From positions 1 to 45,758 of the forward strand of contig CALDUK010000036.1 of assembly GCA_937924905.1 (NCBI GenBank): a stretch of DNA of 45,758 bases, given 5' to 3'. Both the position numbers and the translations under genes were made by a program. Of the stretch, positions 1 through 7,324 are shown piece after piece. Source of the stretch: an uncultured Paracoccaceae bacterium. GTDB taxonomy: Bacteria > Pseudomonadota > Alphaproteobacteria > Rhodobacterales > Rhodobacteraceae. The notes under the pieces were generated by a model, which was not told where the DNA came from, did no database searches, and saw nothing but the letters and a program-made list of their open reading frames with translations. Positions within the stretch are counted from its first letter, which is position 1. Each line of letters opens with the position of its first letter.

Positions 1-56
1 TGGCCCTGATCCTGCATCAAAAGCACTGGCGTCTGGCGCCCTGGGTCCACCCAACA

Positions 57-430
57 TTGCGCCAGAACACGGACTTTGGCGCAAAGTGAAAACCCGATGC
101 CACATCCGAAAGGCGGGGAATTGGCGCAAGCCACCCCCCCCGGGGGTCAAGGTCGAAACTCAGGTGCGGGGGGCAACGCACAATCCAATCCGATGGTGCG
201 ACAGACAATCGCTTGGCGTGTTGCGCGACCCGATCCCGCCTCTGCAATGCCGACGTCTGGCGCAAAGTGAAAACCCGATGCCACATCCGAAAGGTGGGGA
301 ATTGGCGCAAGACACGGCCCACGGGGTCAAGGTTGAAACGCAGGTGCGGGGGGCAACGCACAATCCAATCCGATGGTGCGACAGACAATCGGTTGGCGCG
401 TTAAGCGACCCCCACGTCGGAAATGCGGAC
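57..430. repeat. Two tandem copies of a ~180 bp imperfect repeat
   Basis: Copy 1 runs from about 78 to 235 and copy 2 from about 259 to 415. The first ~50 bp (78 on and 259 on) are almost identical, as are the blocks at 181-211 and 361-391. The period is 181 at the left part and 180 at the right part, because a C-rich tract at 132-146 differs in length. A degenerate start of a third unit may lie at 421-432 (AATGCGGACGCC against AATGCCGACGTC at 246). GGCGCAA-type sequence recurs at 78, 122, 259 and 302, and a perfect 8-bp inverted repeat (TTGCGCCA at 57-64, TGGCGCAA at 77-84) flanks the left end of copy 1. The one-base period change breaks any reading frame, so I call it non-coding. It may continue beyond the left edge. 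Function unknown. Confidence 0.75.
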
Positions 431-963
431 GCCTTGAACGTTGCACACCCAGTCCCCGCATCCGACACGAAAATATCCGGAAGATCAGACACATCACGCC
501 GCATATCCCACAAGCCACACCCATTGGACCTTAGGGCAGGCTCAAACACCGAACACTCGAACCCCGCACCCCCCAAACCTCGCACACCGAAACACCGCAT
601 GTCCCGCACCGCGCGCCAACCGATCCGACCCAATCGCACAGCCCCCCACCCACAGCGCATGCCAAACGGGCCGCAGGCGCGCTTGCCTGACAGCCCAAAG
701 TCGAGATGCCCAAAAGCGCCCCCTCAAAGAAAACCTTTGAAAAGCCGCAAGATATTATCCGGTTTCCCGGCATTTCGGTAACGATGGCCACATCAGCCAC
801 CCGGATTTTCAAGCCCGGGTCAGCGATGCCGTCAAATGTCTGAACACGGCCCATCCTGCTTGAAAACCGTGAAGATTTCGTTGCACACGCGTCCGATCAC
901 CCGCCACTGGCCGTCGCGCGTATTTGCCACTAGGATTCCCCCAACAAATTCAGCGAGTTCGCC
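431..963. other. Gene-free stretch with strong C-over-G skew
   Basis: No frame here has a plausible protein. From about 540 to 665 the top strand is rich in C and A and poor in G, unlike the genes around it; the bottom strand carries runs such as GGGTGGGGGG at 644-653. At 690-960 on the minus strand two short frames meet near 832-854 and look slightly gene-like in codon choice. They could be the remains of a broken gene, but I do not recognise them. No clear promoter or terminator is visible for the gene starting at 964. Confidence 0.4.
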
Positions 964-1803
964 ATGACCAAACCCCCAATCGACGCGCAGGCCCGCCGCG
1001 CCATTGCCCCCGTGATTTGTTATCCGAACACCACGCTTCCGGACCCACATCTTCCTGATTTATTGAATGCTTTCAAAGGCTTCACCAAAACCGCCGAAAT
1101 CACGGTTCCCCCTCGGGATGCCCGTAGTTTTCGCGTCCCCGCAGGGGGCGCATTTCGCATCACGTCGGTTGAGGCCCCGCAAGTGGGCGACCTGAACCTG
1201 TGGCACGGAAACGATCTGGGCGAACGCTTTTTCTCGGGCAAAACCAGGGCTTTACACGGCACCCACGTCACAACGGGCGACCGGCTTTGGTCCACGCTTC
1301 CGGCACTTCGGCCTATGGCCACGATCATTGAAGACACGCTGAATTGGTACGGTCTCGATGATTTTGGCGGCGGCGTGCATGACGTGATCGGCACCCGATG
1401 CGACCCCTATACCGGGCACCTTCTGGCCGGCGACGACTATCATTATTGCTGTCATTCCAACCTGTTACGGGCTTTGGCCGCAGAACTGGACCAGCCGCTG
1501 GACCAGCTTGAACACCACATCCACGATGTTCTGAATGTCTTTATGTGCACTGGGTTCACCCGCGACACTGGCCAGTATTTTATGAAAGCCTCACCCGTAA
1601 GACCCGGGGATTACATCACTTTTTTCGCCGAGATTGATCTTTTGGGCGCGCTGTCCGCCTGTCCCGGCGGCGATTGCAGCGCATCGCATTCGTCGGATAT
1701 TGCGACATGCGCGCCCTTGCTGGTCGAGGTGTTCGAAGGCGAAAAACCAAGCCATTGGTCGCCGCCCGACCCATCACCCTACTCGCGAACGCATGGGGTC
1801 TAA
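964..1803 (+). CDS. DUF1989 (urea carboxylase-associated family) protein
   Basis: A 279-residue protein of the DUF1989 family, which is often called urea carboxylase-associated or aminomethyltransferase-like. The domain covers about residues 43-235. Visible conserved parts are the VPAGGAFRI segment, the GDLNLW segment, the [16 protein letters not shown] stretch, and the Cys/His-rich stretch [11 protein letters not shown], with further Cys residues in a CPGGDCS motif that could bind metal. The biochemical role of the family is not established to my knowledge. No urea carboxylase or allophanate hydrolase gene is next to it; the urease genes are at the far end of the window. The ATG at 964 has only a weak upstream GCGAG, so the start is uncertain. 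The 3' end overlaps the convergent deoD by 4 bp. Confidence 0.85.
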   Translation: MTKPPIDAQARRAIAPVICYPNTTLPDPHLPDLLNAFKGFTKTAEITVPPRDARSFRVPAGGAFRITSVEAPQVGDLNLWHGNDLGERFFSGKTRALHGTHVTTGDRLWSTLPALRPMATIIEDTLNWYGLDDFGGGVHDVIGTRCDPYTGHLLAGDDYHYCCHSNLLRALAAELDQPLDQLEHHIHDVLNVFMCTGFTRDTGQYFMKASPVRPGDYITFFAEIDLLGALSACPGGDCSASHSSDIATCAPLLVEVFEGEKPSHWSPPDPSPYSRTHGV

Positions 1804-2510
1804 GTATTTGAAAACGCGGCCTCTAACGCGATTTCAACCATATCGCCAAAGCTGCGTTCGCGGTCGTCCGAGGGCAAAGCTTCGCCGGTGCGCAGATGGT
1901 CAGATACGGTCAAAACCGCCAGGGCGCGGCAACCGTATCGGGCGGCCAGCGTGTATAGTTCGGCGGCCTCCATTTCGACGGCCAGAACACCATGGCGGGT
2001 CATTTGTTCATTTAAATCGGGGCGTTCGTCATAAAATACATCCGACGAATAAATGCCGCCCACATGGGTTGGCGTGCCCCGTTTTTCTGCCGCTTTGAAT
2101 GCCGCTGACAGCAGGCTCCAATCGGCTGTGGGGGCAAAATTCACCTCGCGGAAAAACCCAAGAGACGGTGTGGAAATGGAACTGGCGGTCATCGCCAGAA
2201 TGACGTCGCGAACCTTCACATCGTCCTGCATTCCGCCACAAGACCCTATACGGATCAATGTCTTAGCACCAAAATCGCGGATCAACTCATTGACGTAGAT
2301 CGACAATGACGGCATCCCCATCCCCGAGCCATGGATGGTCACGGGATGCCCGTTCCAGGTGCCGGTAAATCCCAGCATCCCACGGACATCGTTGATCAGT
2401 TTCGGCTTGTCCAAAAACGTTTCTGCTGCCCATTTCGCGCGGTACGGATCGCCTGGCATCAATACGGTTTCGGCTATATCGCCGGGTTTCGCCCCGATAT
2501 GAACGGTCAT
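1800..2510 (-). CDS. deoD: Purine-nucleoside phosphorylase, DeoD type
   Basis: A 236-residue hexameric-type purine-nucleoside phosphorylase. It splits purine (deoxy)ribonucleosides with phosphate into base and (deoxy)ribose-1-phosphate in the cytoplasm. Length and motifs match the family: [10 protein letters not shown] near the start, [12 protein letters not shown], the phosphate-site segment [10 protein letters not shown], and [10 protein letters not shown] in the ribose site; SDHLRTGE lies in the position of the usual catalytic SDH motif. ATG at 2510 has a purine-rich AAGGGG upstream. It lies 68 bp downstream of ecm on the same strand, so the two could be cotranscribed. The nucleoside-type importer at 18697-24333 would supply substrates, which is inference. 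Confidence 0.95.
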   Translation of the reverse strand: MTVHIGAKPGDIAETVLMPGDPYRAKWAAETFLDKPKLINDVRGMLGFTGTWNGHPVTIHGSGMGMPSLSIYVNELIRDFGAKTLIRIGSCGGMQDDVKVRDVILAMTASSISTPSLGFFREVNFAPTADWSLLSAAFKAAEKRGTPTHVGGIYSSDVFYDERPDLNEQMTRHGVLAVEMEAAELYTLAARYGCRALAVLTVSDHLRTGEALPSDDRERSFGDMVEIALEAAFSNT

Positions 2511-2578
2511 GTCTGCGCCCCTTTTTGACGGATCGCCGCCACGCTAGGGCGTTCAGATCAAAGGGAAAAGCCCCAATT

Positions 2579-4537
2579 TTATTCAGCGGCCACCGGGGCC
2601 GCGTCAACAAGCTGAACAATATCCAGCATGATTTTGTTCAGCTCAAAATCCTTGGGCGTGTACACGGCGGCTACCCCCATGGCGCGCAACCGTTCGGCAT
2701 CTTCGGCAGGGATAATTCCGCCAACGATTACAGGGATTTGGCCCAGACCGGCAGCCTGCAATTCGTCCAGCGTTTCACCGATCAGCGCGACGTGACTGCC
2801 TGACAGAATAGACAGCCCAATCACATGTGCATCGTTTGTTTTCGCCGATGCAACGATTTCGGCAGGCGTCAGGCGAATGCCGTCATAGGTGATATCCATG
2901 CCCACATCGCGGGCGCGCGACGCGATTTGTTCGGCCCCGTTTGAATGGCCGTCAAGCCCCGGTTTTCCAACGATAAATTTCAGGCGGCGGCCCAGCTTTG
3001 ATGACACGGTGTCGACTGCGGCGCGTATCTCATCCAGCCCTTCGGTCTGGTTGGACGGCGCAGATGAAACGCCGGTCGGCGCGCGATATTGCCCAAAGGC
3101 CTGGCGCACAACATCGCCCCATTCGCCTGTCGTCGCCCCGGCTTTTGCGGCCGCAATCGAGGCGGGCATGACGTTTTCGCCTGACTGACACGCTGCCCGC
3201 AAATCGGTAAGCGCGGCCGTTACAGCGGCACCGTCGCGGGCGGTTCGCCAGGTGTTCAAGCGTGCGATTTGGTCAGCTTCGGCGTCGGGATCAGCGACCA
3301 TGATTGCCGTGTCGCCGGCGGTCAGGGGGGATGGTTCGGCATCGACAAACTTGTTCACGCCAACGACAATTGTAACCCCGTTTTCAATGCTTTGCAGGCG
3401 TTCCGCATTCGCCTCGACCAGTCGGGATTTCATGTATTCGATCGCGTTTATCGCGCCACCCATGGCATCGATATGAGCCAGTTCAGCGCGCGCGCCGTCT
3501 TTCAGATTTTCGACTTTTGCAGTGACAATCGGATTGCCATCAAACAGATCTCCATAGTCCAAAAGATCGGTTTCAAAGGCCAAAATCTGTTGCATACGAA
3601 GCGACCATTGCTGATCCCATGGGCGCGGCAGACCCAAAGCTTCGTTCCAGGCGGGTAATTGCACAGCGCGCGCGCGGGCGTTTTTCGACAGCGTTACAGC
3701 CAGCATTTCCAACAGGATGCGATAGACATTGTTCTCGGGTTGCTGCTCGGTCAGTCCCAGTGAATTCACCTGCACACCATAGCGAAACCGCCGAAACCGT
3801 TCGTCTTCGACCCCGTATCGCGTGCGGCAGATTTCATCCCAAAGCTCTGTAAACGCACGCATTTTGCAAAGCTCGGTCACAAACCGAATGCCTGCATTCA
3901 CAAAGAAACTGATCCGCCCGACCATGGCCGGAAAATCCGCGGCGTCCACCTTGCCCTGCAAATCGTCCAGTACGGCCTGCGCGGTGGACAGCGCATAGGC
4001 CAGTTCCTGTTCAGGCGTCGCCCCGGCTTCTTGCAGGTGATAGGAACAGACATTCATCGGGTTCCATTCTGGCAAGTATTGCCGTGTATACGCCGCAACA
4101 TCCGTGATCATCCGAAGCGAAGGCTGCGGCGGGCAAACATAGGTGCCGCGACTAAGATATTCCTTGATTATGTCATTCTGAACAGTGCCTTGCAGCCGCG
4201 AGACATCGGCGCCCTGTTCCAGCGCCACCGCGATATACAGCGCCAAAAGCCACGGCGCTGTCGCGTTGATCGTCATTGATGTGTTCATCTGATCCAGAGG
4301 AATGCTGTCAAAAAGCGCGCGCATATCGCCCATATGCGCAACCGGCACGCCGACTTTCCCGACCTCGCCACGTGCAAGACGATGATCGCTGTCATAGCCT
4401 GTCTGTGTGGGCAGATCGAAGGCCACCGACAGACCTGTCTGACCCCTTGCAAGGTTGGACCGATACAGCGCATTCGACGCCTTGGCCGTCGAATGGCCCG
4501 CATAGGTCCGGAACAGCCATGGACGGTCTTTGGTCAT
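2579..4537 (-). CDS. ecm: Ethylmalonyl-CoA mutase
   Basis: A 652-residue AdoCbl-dependent mutase converting (2R)-ethylmalonyl-CoA to methylsuccinyl-CoA in the ethylmalonyl-CoA pathway of acetyl-CoA assimilation. The N-terminal two thirds form the acyl-CoA mutase barrel (GLSVAFDLPTQTGYDSD, then TSMTINATAPW). The C-terminal ~130 residues form the B12-binding domain with the DGHSNG motif carrying the lower axial histidine, and a GGIIP segment. I start it at the ATG at 4537, which follows GGAG at a good distance; an in-frame start at 4573 would add a 12-residue Cys-rich tail not expected in the family. Assignment to Ecm rather than methylmalonyl-CoA mutase (MeaA was the old name) rests on the single-chain form and the divergent ccr neighbour. 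Confidence 0.93.
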   Translation of the reverse strand: MTKDRPWLFRTYAGHSTAKASNALYRSNLARGQTGLSVAFDLPTQTGYDSDHRLARGEVGKVGVPVAHMGDMRALFDSIPLDQMNTSMTINATAPWLLALYIAVALEQGADVSRLQGTVQNDIIKEYLSRGTYVCPPQPSLRMITDVAAYTRQYLPEWNPMNVCSYHLQEAGATPEQELAYALSTAQAVLDDLQGKVDAADFPAMVGRISFFVNAGIRFVTELCKMRAFTELWDEICRTRYGVEDERFRRFRYGVQVNSLGLTEQQPENNVYRILLEMLAVTLSKNARARAVQLPAWNEALGLPRPWDQQWSLRMQQILAFETDLLDYGDLFDGNPIVTAKVENLKDGARAELAHIDAMGGAINAIEYMKSRLVEANAERLQSIENGVTIVVGVNKFVDAEPSPLTAGDTAIMVADPDAEADQIARLNTWRTARDGAAVTAALTDLRAACQSGENVMPASIAAAKAGATTGEWGDVVRQAFGQYRAPTGVSSAPSNQTEGLDEIRAAVDTVSSKLGRRLKFIVGKPGLDGHSNGAEQIASRARDVGMDITYDGIRLTPAEIVASAKTNDAHVIGLSILSGSHVALIGETLDELQAAGLGQIPVIVGGIIPAEDAERLRAMGVAAVYTPKDFELNKIMLDIVQLVDAAPVAAE

Positions 4538-4842
4538 CTGCGAACACTCCGACGTACAGTAACAATATTTCAATATGATGACTTAAACCGTAATGAAATG
4601 GCTCTGTCAATTCGCCGCGTCGCGGCAATCGCCGGCTTGGGGCTTAGCTGCAACGTCTTTAAGTTATATTGAGTTGAAACTGTTCCGGGCAGCTTTGGTC
4701 GCGGAATTGGCGAAAACGATATTCATAACGACATAAAATTACAAAAAGATCAAAAAAAAGTTTGCAAAATTACTTTTTCGCGCCTAGCCGTGGAGGCATC
4801 ACAACCGATTCTGCAATGCAGCGCAGCGAAGGAGGGGTCGAT
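4538..4842. promoter_or_regulatory. Divergent ecm/ccr promoter region
   Basis: 305 bp between the two start codons. The right half (about 4725-4780) is unusually AT-rich with A-tracts. It contains TTTGCAAA at 4761-4768, inside an outer inverted repeat AAAGT (4757-4761) and ACTTT (4772-4776). TTTGCAAA is the core recognised by ScfR-family regulators of short-chain acyl-CoA metabolism (RamB, PccR). Only one copy is present, whereas the PccR site I recall is a pair. I cannot place -10 and -35 boxes with confidence. Confidence 0.45.
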
Positions 4843-6126
4843 ATGGCTTTGGACAAGGCAGTGATAATGACGGGCGCGCGAAAAGACCTGTACGAGATCG
4901 GGGAAATCCCGCCATTGGGCCATCTGCCCAAGAAGATGCACGCCTGGGCCATCCGGCGCGATCGCCACGGCGACCCTGATCAATCCTTTGCGCTGGAAGT
5001 CGTGGACGTGAAGAAACCGGACAGCCACGAAGTTGTTGTTTTGGTGATGGCCGCAGGCGTGAATTACAACGGCGTTTGGGCCGGGAAGGGCGTGCCGATC
5101 AGTCCGTTCGATGTGCATGGCGCGGATTATCACATCGCAGGGTCCGACGCGTCGGGCATCATCTGGGCCGTCGGCGAAAAGGTAAAAAGCTGGAAAGTAG
5201 GGGACGAGGTCGTCATTCACTGCAATCAGGATGACGGCGACGACGCCCATTGCAACGGCGGTGATCCAATGTTTTCGCCCAGCCAGCGCATCTGGGGGTA
5301 TGAAACGCCCGATGGCTCGTTTGCGCAGTTCACCACCGTTCAGGCCCAGCAAATCATGCCGCGCCCCAAGCATCTGACATGGGAAGAAAGCGCTTGCTAT
5401 ACGCTGACGCTGGCCACGGCCTATCGCATGCTGTTCGGTCACCATCCGCATGAATTGAAGCCCGGTCAGAATGTCTTGGTCTGGGGCGCGTCCGGTGGGC
5501 TTGGGTCTTATGCCATCCAACTGATCAACACGGCGGGCGCGAATGCGATTGCGGTGATCAGTGACGAAGACAAACGCGCGTTTGTGATGGGACTGGGGGC
5601 GAAAGGCGTCATCAACCGCAAAGACTTTAAGTGCTGGGGCCAGTTGCCGGAAGTAAATTCGCCCGAATACAAGACCTGGTTCGCCGAGGTACGCAAATTC
5701 GGCAAAGCGATCTGGGACATCACCGGCAAAGGCGTGAACGTGGATATGGTGTTCGAGCATCCGGGTGAAAGCACGTTTCCGGTGTCGACCTTTGTTGTCA
5801 AAAAGGGCGGCATGGTCGTGATCTGCGCTGGCACCACAGGGTATAACCTGACGATGGACGCGCGGTATATCTGGATGCATCAAAAGCGCATACAGGGCAG
5901 CCACTTCGCCCATCTGCAACAGGCCGCTGCGGCGAACCAGTTGATGGTCGAGCGACGTTTGGACCCATGCATGTCAGAAGTCTTCCCGTGGGATGAGATT
6001 CCGCAGTCACATATGAAGATGATGCGAAACGAACATAAGCCGGGAAATATGGCCGTTCTGGTGCAGGCGCCACGCACGGGATTGCGCACATTTGAAGACA
6101 CGTTAGAGGAGAGTGTTTCGAGATAA
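4843..6126 (+). CDS. ccrA: Crotonyl-CoA carboxylase/reductase
   Basis: A 427-residue medium-chain dehydrogenase/reductase family enzyme. It reductively carboxylates crotonyl-CoA to (2S)-ethylmalonyl-CoA with NADPH and CO2, the defining step of the ethylmalonyl-CoA pathway. Visible are the NYNGVWA segment (residues 75-81), the NADP-binding GASGGLGSYA (215-224), and the long insert typical of Ccr around residues 255-300. The ATG at 4843 follows GGAGG with 7-bp spacing; a start at 4762 would add 27 residues encoded by the AT-rich promoter. It is divergent from ecm, whose product acts after epimerisation of this product. A clear terminator follows. The luxR-luxI pair comes next on the same strand. 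Confidence 0.96.
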   Translation: MALDKAVIMTGARKDLYEIGEIPPLGHLPKKMHAWAIRRDRHGDPDQSFALEVVDVKKPDSHEVVVLVMAAGVNYNGVWAGKGVPISPFDVHGADYHIAGSDASGIIWAVGEKVKSWKVGDEVVIHCNQDDGDDAHCNGGDPMFSPSQRIWGYETPDGSFAQFTTVQAQQIMPRPKHLTWEESACYTLTLATAYRMLFGHHPHELKPGQNVLVWGASGGLGSYAIQLINTAGANAIAVISDEDKRAFVMGLGAKGVINRKDFKCWGQLPEVNSPEYKTWFAEVRKFGKAIWDITGKGVNVDMVFEHPGESTFPVSTFVVKKGGMVVICAGTTGYNLTMDARYIWMHQKRIQGSHFAHLQQAAAANQLMVERRLDPCMSEVFPWDEIPQSHMKMMRNEHKPGNMAVLVQAPRTGLRTFEDTLEESVSR

Positions 6127-6147
6127 GAAACAATGCGTTTCGATTCC

Positions 6148-6199
6148 AAAAAACTGTCCATTTTGACCGGGTTTGTCGGTTGGAATGGGCAGTTTTTTT
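6148..6199 (+). terminator. Rho-independent terminator of ccrA
   Basis: An A-rich arm with CTGTCCATT (6154-6162) pairs with AATGGGCAG (6184-6192) with one G-U pair; A-tract and T-tract extend the stem and the sequence ends in a run of seven T. It lies 21 bp after the ccrA stop, so luxR transcription probably starts separately. Confidence 0.85.
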
Positions 6200-6205
6200 A
6201 ATTTG

Positions 6206-6227
6206 AAGTATTTTAAAACAGATACTT
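6206..6227. promoter_or_regulatory. Inverted repeat, possible operator
   Basis: AAGTAT (6206-6211) and its exact reverse complement ATACTT (6222-6227) are separated by 10 bp, giving a 22-bp site of the size bound by LuxR-type dimers. It lies just after the ccrA terminator and 113 bp before the small gene at 6340. It does not match a lux-box consensus I know, so its role is a guess. Confidence 0.3.
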
Positions 6228-6293
6228 AAGTTCTGAGCCCTCGCCATTTTTGGGGAGTTGAAATTGGCGAATTTGAATAAACATGAACGCATG

Positions 6294-6320
6294 CTAAGGT
6301 TGTATTAAGGTTTCATTAAC
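6294..6320. promoter_or_regulatory. CtrA-like binding sites, three half-sites 11 bp apart
   Basis: TTAA (6305-6308), seven bases, TTAAC (6316-6320) is an exact match to the CtrA motif TTAA-N7-TTAAC. A further half-site CTAA (6294-6297) stands another seven bases upstream, so three half-sites lie on one helical face. The last ends 20 bp before the ATG at 6340. Identification is by motif only. Confidence 0.55.
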
Positions 6321-6339
6321 CAATGAGGAACAAACAAGC

Positions 6340-6549
6340 ATGGTAAACGATTGGATTATCGACGTTTTGGCCGACGTCCAGACCTTCGCAAGTGCAAATG
6401 GTTTGGTCGTGGCCGAGAAAGCGATTGCGGATGCAATGCCGAAAATCGCCGAGGAACTGGCGTCGATGCAGGGGATAGCGCAGGGGACGGCGCATATTAA
6501 TCATGTTGGAGAGTTTTCTAGAACGTTTGGAGGGGGTCGAAACACTTAG
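6340..6549 (+). CDS. Small uncharacterised protein upstream of luxR
   Basis: A 69-residue protein starting MVNDWIIDVLADVQTF, with a probable amphipathic helical N-terminal part (residues 1-45) and a Gly/Arg-rich tail. GAGGA lies 10 bp before the ATG. I do not recognise a named domain. I have an impression, not a checked match, that small proteins beginning like this (DWI-DVLADL) recur in Rhodobacteraceae. Its last 47 bp overlap the start of luxR in another frame, suggesting translational coupling. It directly follows the CtrA-like sites, so it would be the first gene of a QS operon. It could be a modulator of the receptor or of another regulator; nothing in the sequence proves this. Confidence 0.65.
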   Translation: MVNDWIIDVLADVQTFASANGLVVAEKAIADAMPKIAEELASMQGIAQGTAHINHVGEFSRTFGGGRNT

Positions 6550-7210
6550 CGACCTGGACGCCGCTATACTTTCACTAAGCTCGGAACTGGACGTCGAGCA
6601 CGTTGTCTATCATTCGGTGAAGTCGACGGGTGAGCAATATGCGGCCCTGACATATTCTGACGAATGGGTCGCGAGATACCTGGAAAAGGACTATGCGCGC
6701 ATTGATCCGGTGGTGCAGGCCTGCATTCGGCGGTTTCATCCCATCGATTGGAAACGGCTGAACTGGTCGGGCAAGGCCGTGAAATCGTTTTTGCATGAAG
6801 CCATAGACAGCGGTATTGGCAATCAGGGGTTTTCAGTCCCGATCCGGGGGCCATCCGGTCAATTTGCGCTTTTCACCGTATCGGGCAGCGAAAAAGATGA
6901 CCGTTGGGCGACCTATACACAGGAACGCTCGCGCGAGTTGATCCTGGCCTCGCATTACGTCAATCAGAAAGCGCTGGAAATTGAATGCGGGTCTGATCAG
7001 CTGGAAATCGTCAGCCTAAGCCCACGCGAAACCGATGCTTTGACAATGCTGGCCTTGGGGTTCAACCGGGCGCAGGCGGCGGAAAGCCTGTCAATTTCCG
7101 AGCATACGTTGCGGGTCTATATCGAAAGCGCGCGCTTTAAACTGGCCGCGTCCAACACGACACATGCTGTGGCCCGCGCAATGAACCAGGGTTTGTTAAA
7201 CATCTGTTAA
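6503..7210 (+). CDS. luxR: LuxR-family acyl-homoserine-lactone receptor and regulator
   Basis: A 235-residue regulator with an N-terminal autoinducer-binding domain (about 15-155) and a C-terminal LuxR-type helix-turn-helix (about 172-230). The residues known to be conserved in TraR are all present with a constant shift of two: W55, Y59, D68, W83, E176, L180 and G186 correspond to TraR W57, Y61, D70, W85, E178, L182 and G188. It should therefore bind an acyl-homoserine lactone and not be a mere LuxR solo relic. The ATG at 6503 lies within the preceding small gene; an AGGGGA is 13 bp upstream, rather far. luxI follows after 114 bp. The target site was not identified. Confidence 0.95.
   Translation: MLESFLERLEGVETLSDLDAAILSLSSELDVEHVVYHSVKSTGEQYAALTYSDEWVARYLEKDYARIDPVVQACIRRFHPIDWKRLNWSGKAVKSFLHEAIDSGIGNQGFSVPIRGPSGQFALFTVSGSEKDDRWATYTQERSRELILASHYVNQKALEIECGSDQLEIVSLSPRETDALTMLALGFNRAQAAESLSISEHTLRVYIESARFKLAASNTTHAVARAMNQGLLNIC
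7196..7210. promoter_or_regulatory. CtrA-like site upstream of luxI
   Basis: TTAA (7196-7199), seven bases, TTAA (7207-7210) at the very end of luxR, covering its stop codon and 115 bp before the luxI ATG. The motif is exact for the two half-sites but ends in G rather than C. Confidence 0.4.
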
Positions 7211-7324
7211 GTCCGCCGGACGCCCGGCTTAACAGGGCCTTTGGGCCGCGCGCGGGCAGATCCCATGCTCTTTACCCTTGGGGGCCTACCCCTCGTCTCA
7301 TCCAGAACGGAGGAGAACGAGGCC

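Noticed and set aside
160..660. Minus-strand open frame of 166 codons through the repeats and skewed region
   Set aside because: Low-complexity product, no ribosome site, and frame not kept between the repeat copies.
86..781. Long open frame on the plus strand through the repeat region
   Set aside because: It passes through the two repeat copies in different frames because the copies differ by one base, and its composition is not protein-like.
4750..5919. 389-codon minus-strand open frame opposite ccrA
   Set aside because: Shadow of ccrA; no domain seen.
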